Origin: Shewanella algae
GTDB lineage: Bacteria > Pseudomonadota > Gammaproteobacteria > Enterobacterales > Shewanellaceae
DNA length: 64,000 nucleotides
Assembly (NCBI RefSeq): GCF_009183365.2
Contig: NZ_CP068230.1
Location: 3,563,001-3,627,000, forward strand
Direction of reading: 5' to 3'
Below are positions 62,733 to 64,000 of this stretch, piece after piece. The position numbers and the translations under genes are program-made. The notes under the pieces are model-generated. The model was given only the letters and a program-made list of their open reading frames with translations. It searched no databases and was not told where the DNA came from. How positions within the stretch are numbered: the stretch's first letter is position 1; each line of letters begins with the position of its first letter.

Positions 62733-62773
62733 TGAACATGAGATGAACGTTTTCTGTCAGCCGATGTTCATCT
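62733..62773. promoter_or_regulatory. Candidate operator before the PepSY/two-component genes
   Basis: TGAAC at 62733-62737 is repeated at 62744-62748, one 11-bp period apart, as OmpR-family regulators prefer. AGATGAAC (62741-62748) also forms a perfect inverted repeat with GTTCATCT (62766-62773). Autoregulation is inferred only from this spacing. Confidence 0.4.
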
Positions 62774-62908
62774 TGGAAGGAGTACAACTGACCGGGCCTG
62801 AGCGAAAACCAGGGGGAAGGACAGATAGAGAGTGAAGACCCGGCTGGCTATTTCATCCACCGCGGGGATCTTTTACACTGGGCCAAGCGTTTCCAAAAGG
62901 GCAAAACC

Positions 62909-63247
62909 ATGAAAAGGGGCAGTAAAATCAAGCATCAAGCTTATCACTCAAGCGGAATTATCGCGGCAAGCATGCTATTGCTGTCGCTGGCTTTCGCTCA
63001 GCCCCTGCATGCCGGCCCCTTTGCCAAGCCGGAACGAACGACTCAGGGCCAGGAGGCCAAGCTGAAAGTCCGCAGCGGCGATGAAGCCGCCAGACTGGTG
63101 AAGCAGGCTTATGGCGGTAAAGTACTCAGGGTGCAGTCTGTGAAGGTCAACGGCAACCCGGGTTATCGGGTCAAACTGCTGCAGGACAGTGGCCGAATTG
63201 TCTATGTCTCTGTGGATGCCCGCAGCGGCCGACTGCAGGCAAACTGA
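62909..63247 (+). CDS. PepSY domain periplasmic protein
   Basis: 112 residues: a signal peptide (about 1-35, ending PLHAG), then one PepSY-like domain (KVRSGDEAARLVKQAYGGKVLRVQSVKVNGNPGYRVKLLQDSGRIVYVSVDARSGRLQ). PepSY domains can inhibit proteases or act as periplasmic input modules. Placed 13 bp before a response regulator and kinase, it probably modulates that system, as in other PepSY-regulator-kinase clusters. Confidence 0.88.
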   Translation: MKRGSKIKHQAYHSSGIIAASMLLLSLAFAQPLHAGPFAKPERTTQGQEAKLKVRSGDEAARLVKQAYGGKVLRVQSVKVNGNPGYRVKLLQDSGRIVYVSVDARSGRLQAN

Positions 63248-63260
63248 CAGGAAATAGCTT

Positions 63261-63950
63261 ATGCGACTGTTATTGGTAGAAGATGATGCCGCCTTACAAG
63301 CCAACTTAAAACAACATCTGCAAGAGGCAGGTTTCAATCTGGATACGGCGTCAGACGGCGAAGAAGGTCTGTTTCTGGCGGCGGAATATCCCTATGATGC
63401 CGCCATTATCGATATCGGCCTGCCCAAACTCAGCGGCATAGCACTGATTGAACAGATGCGAGCCAAGGGACTGGATTACCCTGTGCTGATCCTCACCGCC
63501 AGAGATGGCTGGCAGGACAAGGTGGAAGGCTTGGATGCCGGCGCTGATGACTACCTCACCAAACCCTTTCACCCCATGGAACTCACCGCCAGGATCAAGG
63601 CTTTAATCCGCCGCAGCGCCGGTAAGGCCAGCCCCTTGCTGCAAAGTGGCCCTGTCACCCTGAATACCAGCAGCGGTGAAGTACGACTCGGCAAACACAG
63701 CGTCAGCCTCAGCGCCTCCGAATACAAATTGCTCGAGTATCTGATGCTGCATCAGGGAGAAGTCACTTCCAAGAGTCTGCTTATCGAGCATATCTATGAT
63801 CAGGACTTTGATCTGGACTCCAATGTGATTGAGGTATTTATTCGCCGTTTGCGCAAGAAGCTGGATCCCGAGGGCACGCTTGGGCTTATTGAAACCCTGC
63901 GTGGTCAGGGTTATCGCCTCAATGCGCTTCCTGTTAGAGATAACCCCTGA
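63261..63950 (+). CDS. OmpR/PhoP-family response regulator
   Basis: 229 residues. The receiver domain (about 1-115) has the acidic pocket LLVEDD, phospho-acceptor Asp51 (IIDIGLPKLSG), Thr in LTARDG, and Lys101 (LTKPFHP). The winged-helix DNA-binding domain (about 130-222) ends in VIEVFIRRLRKKLD and LRGQGYRL. It resembles PhoP and its relatives, but the specific system cannot be named. Its stop overlaps the start of the kinase gene as TGATG. Confidence 0.95.
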   Translation: MRLLLVEDDAALQANLKQHLQEAGFNLDTASDGEEGLFLAAEYPYDAAIIDIGLPKLSGIALIEQMRAKGLDYPVLILTARDGWQDKVEGLDAGADDYLTKPFHPMELTARIKALIRRSAGKASPLLQSGPVTLNTSSGEVRLGKHSVSLSASEYKLLEYLMLHQGEVTSKSLLIEHIYDQDFDLDSNVIEVFIRRLRKKLDPEGTLGLIETLRGQGYRLNALPVRDNP

Positions 63951-64000
63951 TGAAGCCCTTGCCAGCAAGGCTTTTGCCCGGTTCACTCAAGGGCCGGCTG
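63950..64000 (+). CDS. Sensor histidine kinase, start only
   Basis: The first 17 codons (MKPLPARLLPGSLKGRL) before the window ends. The overlap with the regulator stop and the basic leader before an expected membrane helix identify it as the partner kinase by position; no kinase motif is visible yet. Confidence 0.7.
   Translation, partial: MKPLPARLLPGSLKGRL

Overview
The window looks like chromosomal DNA of a Shewanella species. The coding style (about 50-55% GC) and most of the gene content suggest the S. algae group, but the species is an inference. Supporting signs are the neighbourhoods rpsU-yqeY-dnaG-rpoD, the complete Na+-NQR operon with apbE and nqrM, two adjacent bacterioferritins, exeA/exeB-type secretion genes, nhaD and a GlyGly-CTERM protein. 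About 62 protein genes are supported, plus one tRNA.

Layout. 1-9.9 kb: mtnN with a CbiB-like gene, a three-gene membrane cluster, tyrS divergent from an M23 peptidase and anmK, aqpZ and small conserved genes. 9.9-15.4 kb: erpA, a DUF6776-type gene, an atypical ClC transporter, pyrB and hemL. 15.8-20.3 kb: nhaD, an IS5-ended miniature element, and the GspB/GspA pair. 20.4-27 kb: cca, lpp, rlmA-uppP-folK-folB (minus strand), plsY and tsaD. 26.9-31.6 kb: the macromolecular synthesis operon and a tRNA-Ile2(CAU). 31.65-about 43 kb: an AT-rich accessory island. It holds a 2482-residue secreted SpvB/RHS protein carrying a 14-unit cysteine-rich repeat insert, two small lipoproteins, a truncated HUH (Y1) transposase with a hairpin at its front, a small secreted protein and decayed DNA. 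43-50 kb: dinB with a LexA box, a chemoreceptor, two complementary bacterioferritin subunits with a Fur-box-like site, and a diguanylate cyclase. 48.7-56 kb: nqrABCDEF-apbE-nqrM. 56-64 kb: a FecA-like receptor, luxS, bolA, alkB, rlmG, a GlyGly-CTERM protein, the second miniature element, and a PepSY/response regulator/kinase cluster cut by the window end.

How they fit together. The core is housekeeping: translation, replication initiation, folate and cell-wall lipid recycling, and sodium energetics. NQR pumps Na+ out, NhaD exchanges it, ApbE attaches FMN to NqrB and NqrC, and NqrM matures the complex. MtnN makes S-ribosylhomocysteine, which LuxS cleaves. The accessory part that most deserves attention is the RHS island beside tRNA-Ile2. 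The two IS5-ended miniature elements, with 4-bp duplications of the same YTAR-type target, are the clearest mobile-DNA signal.
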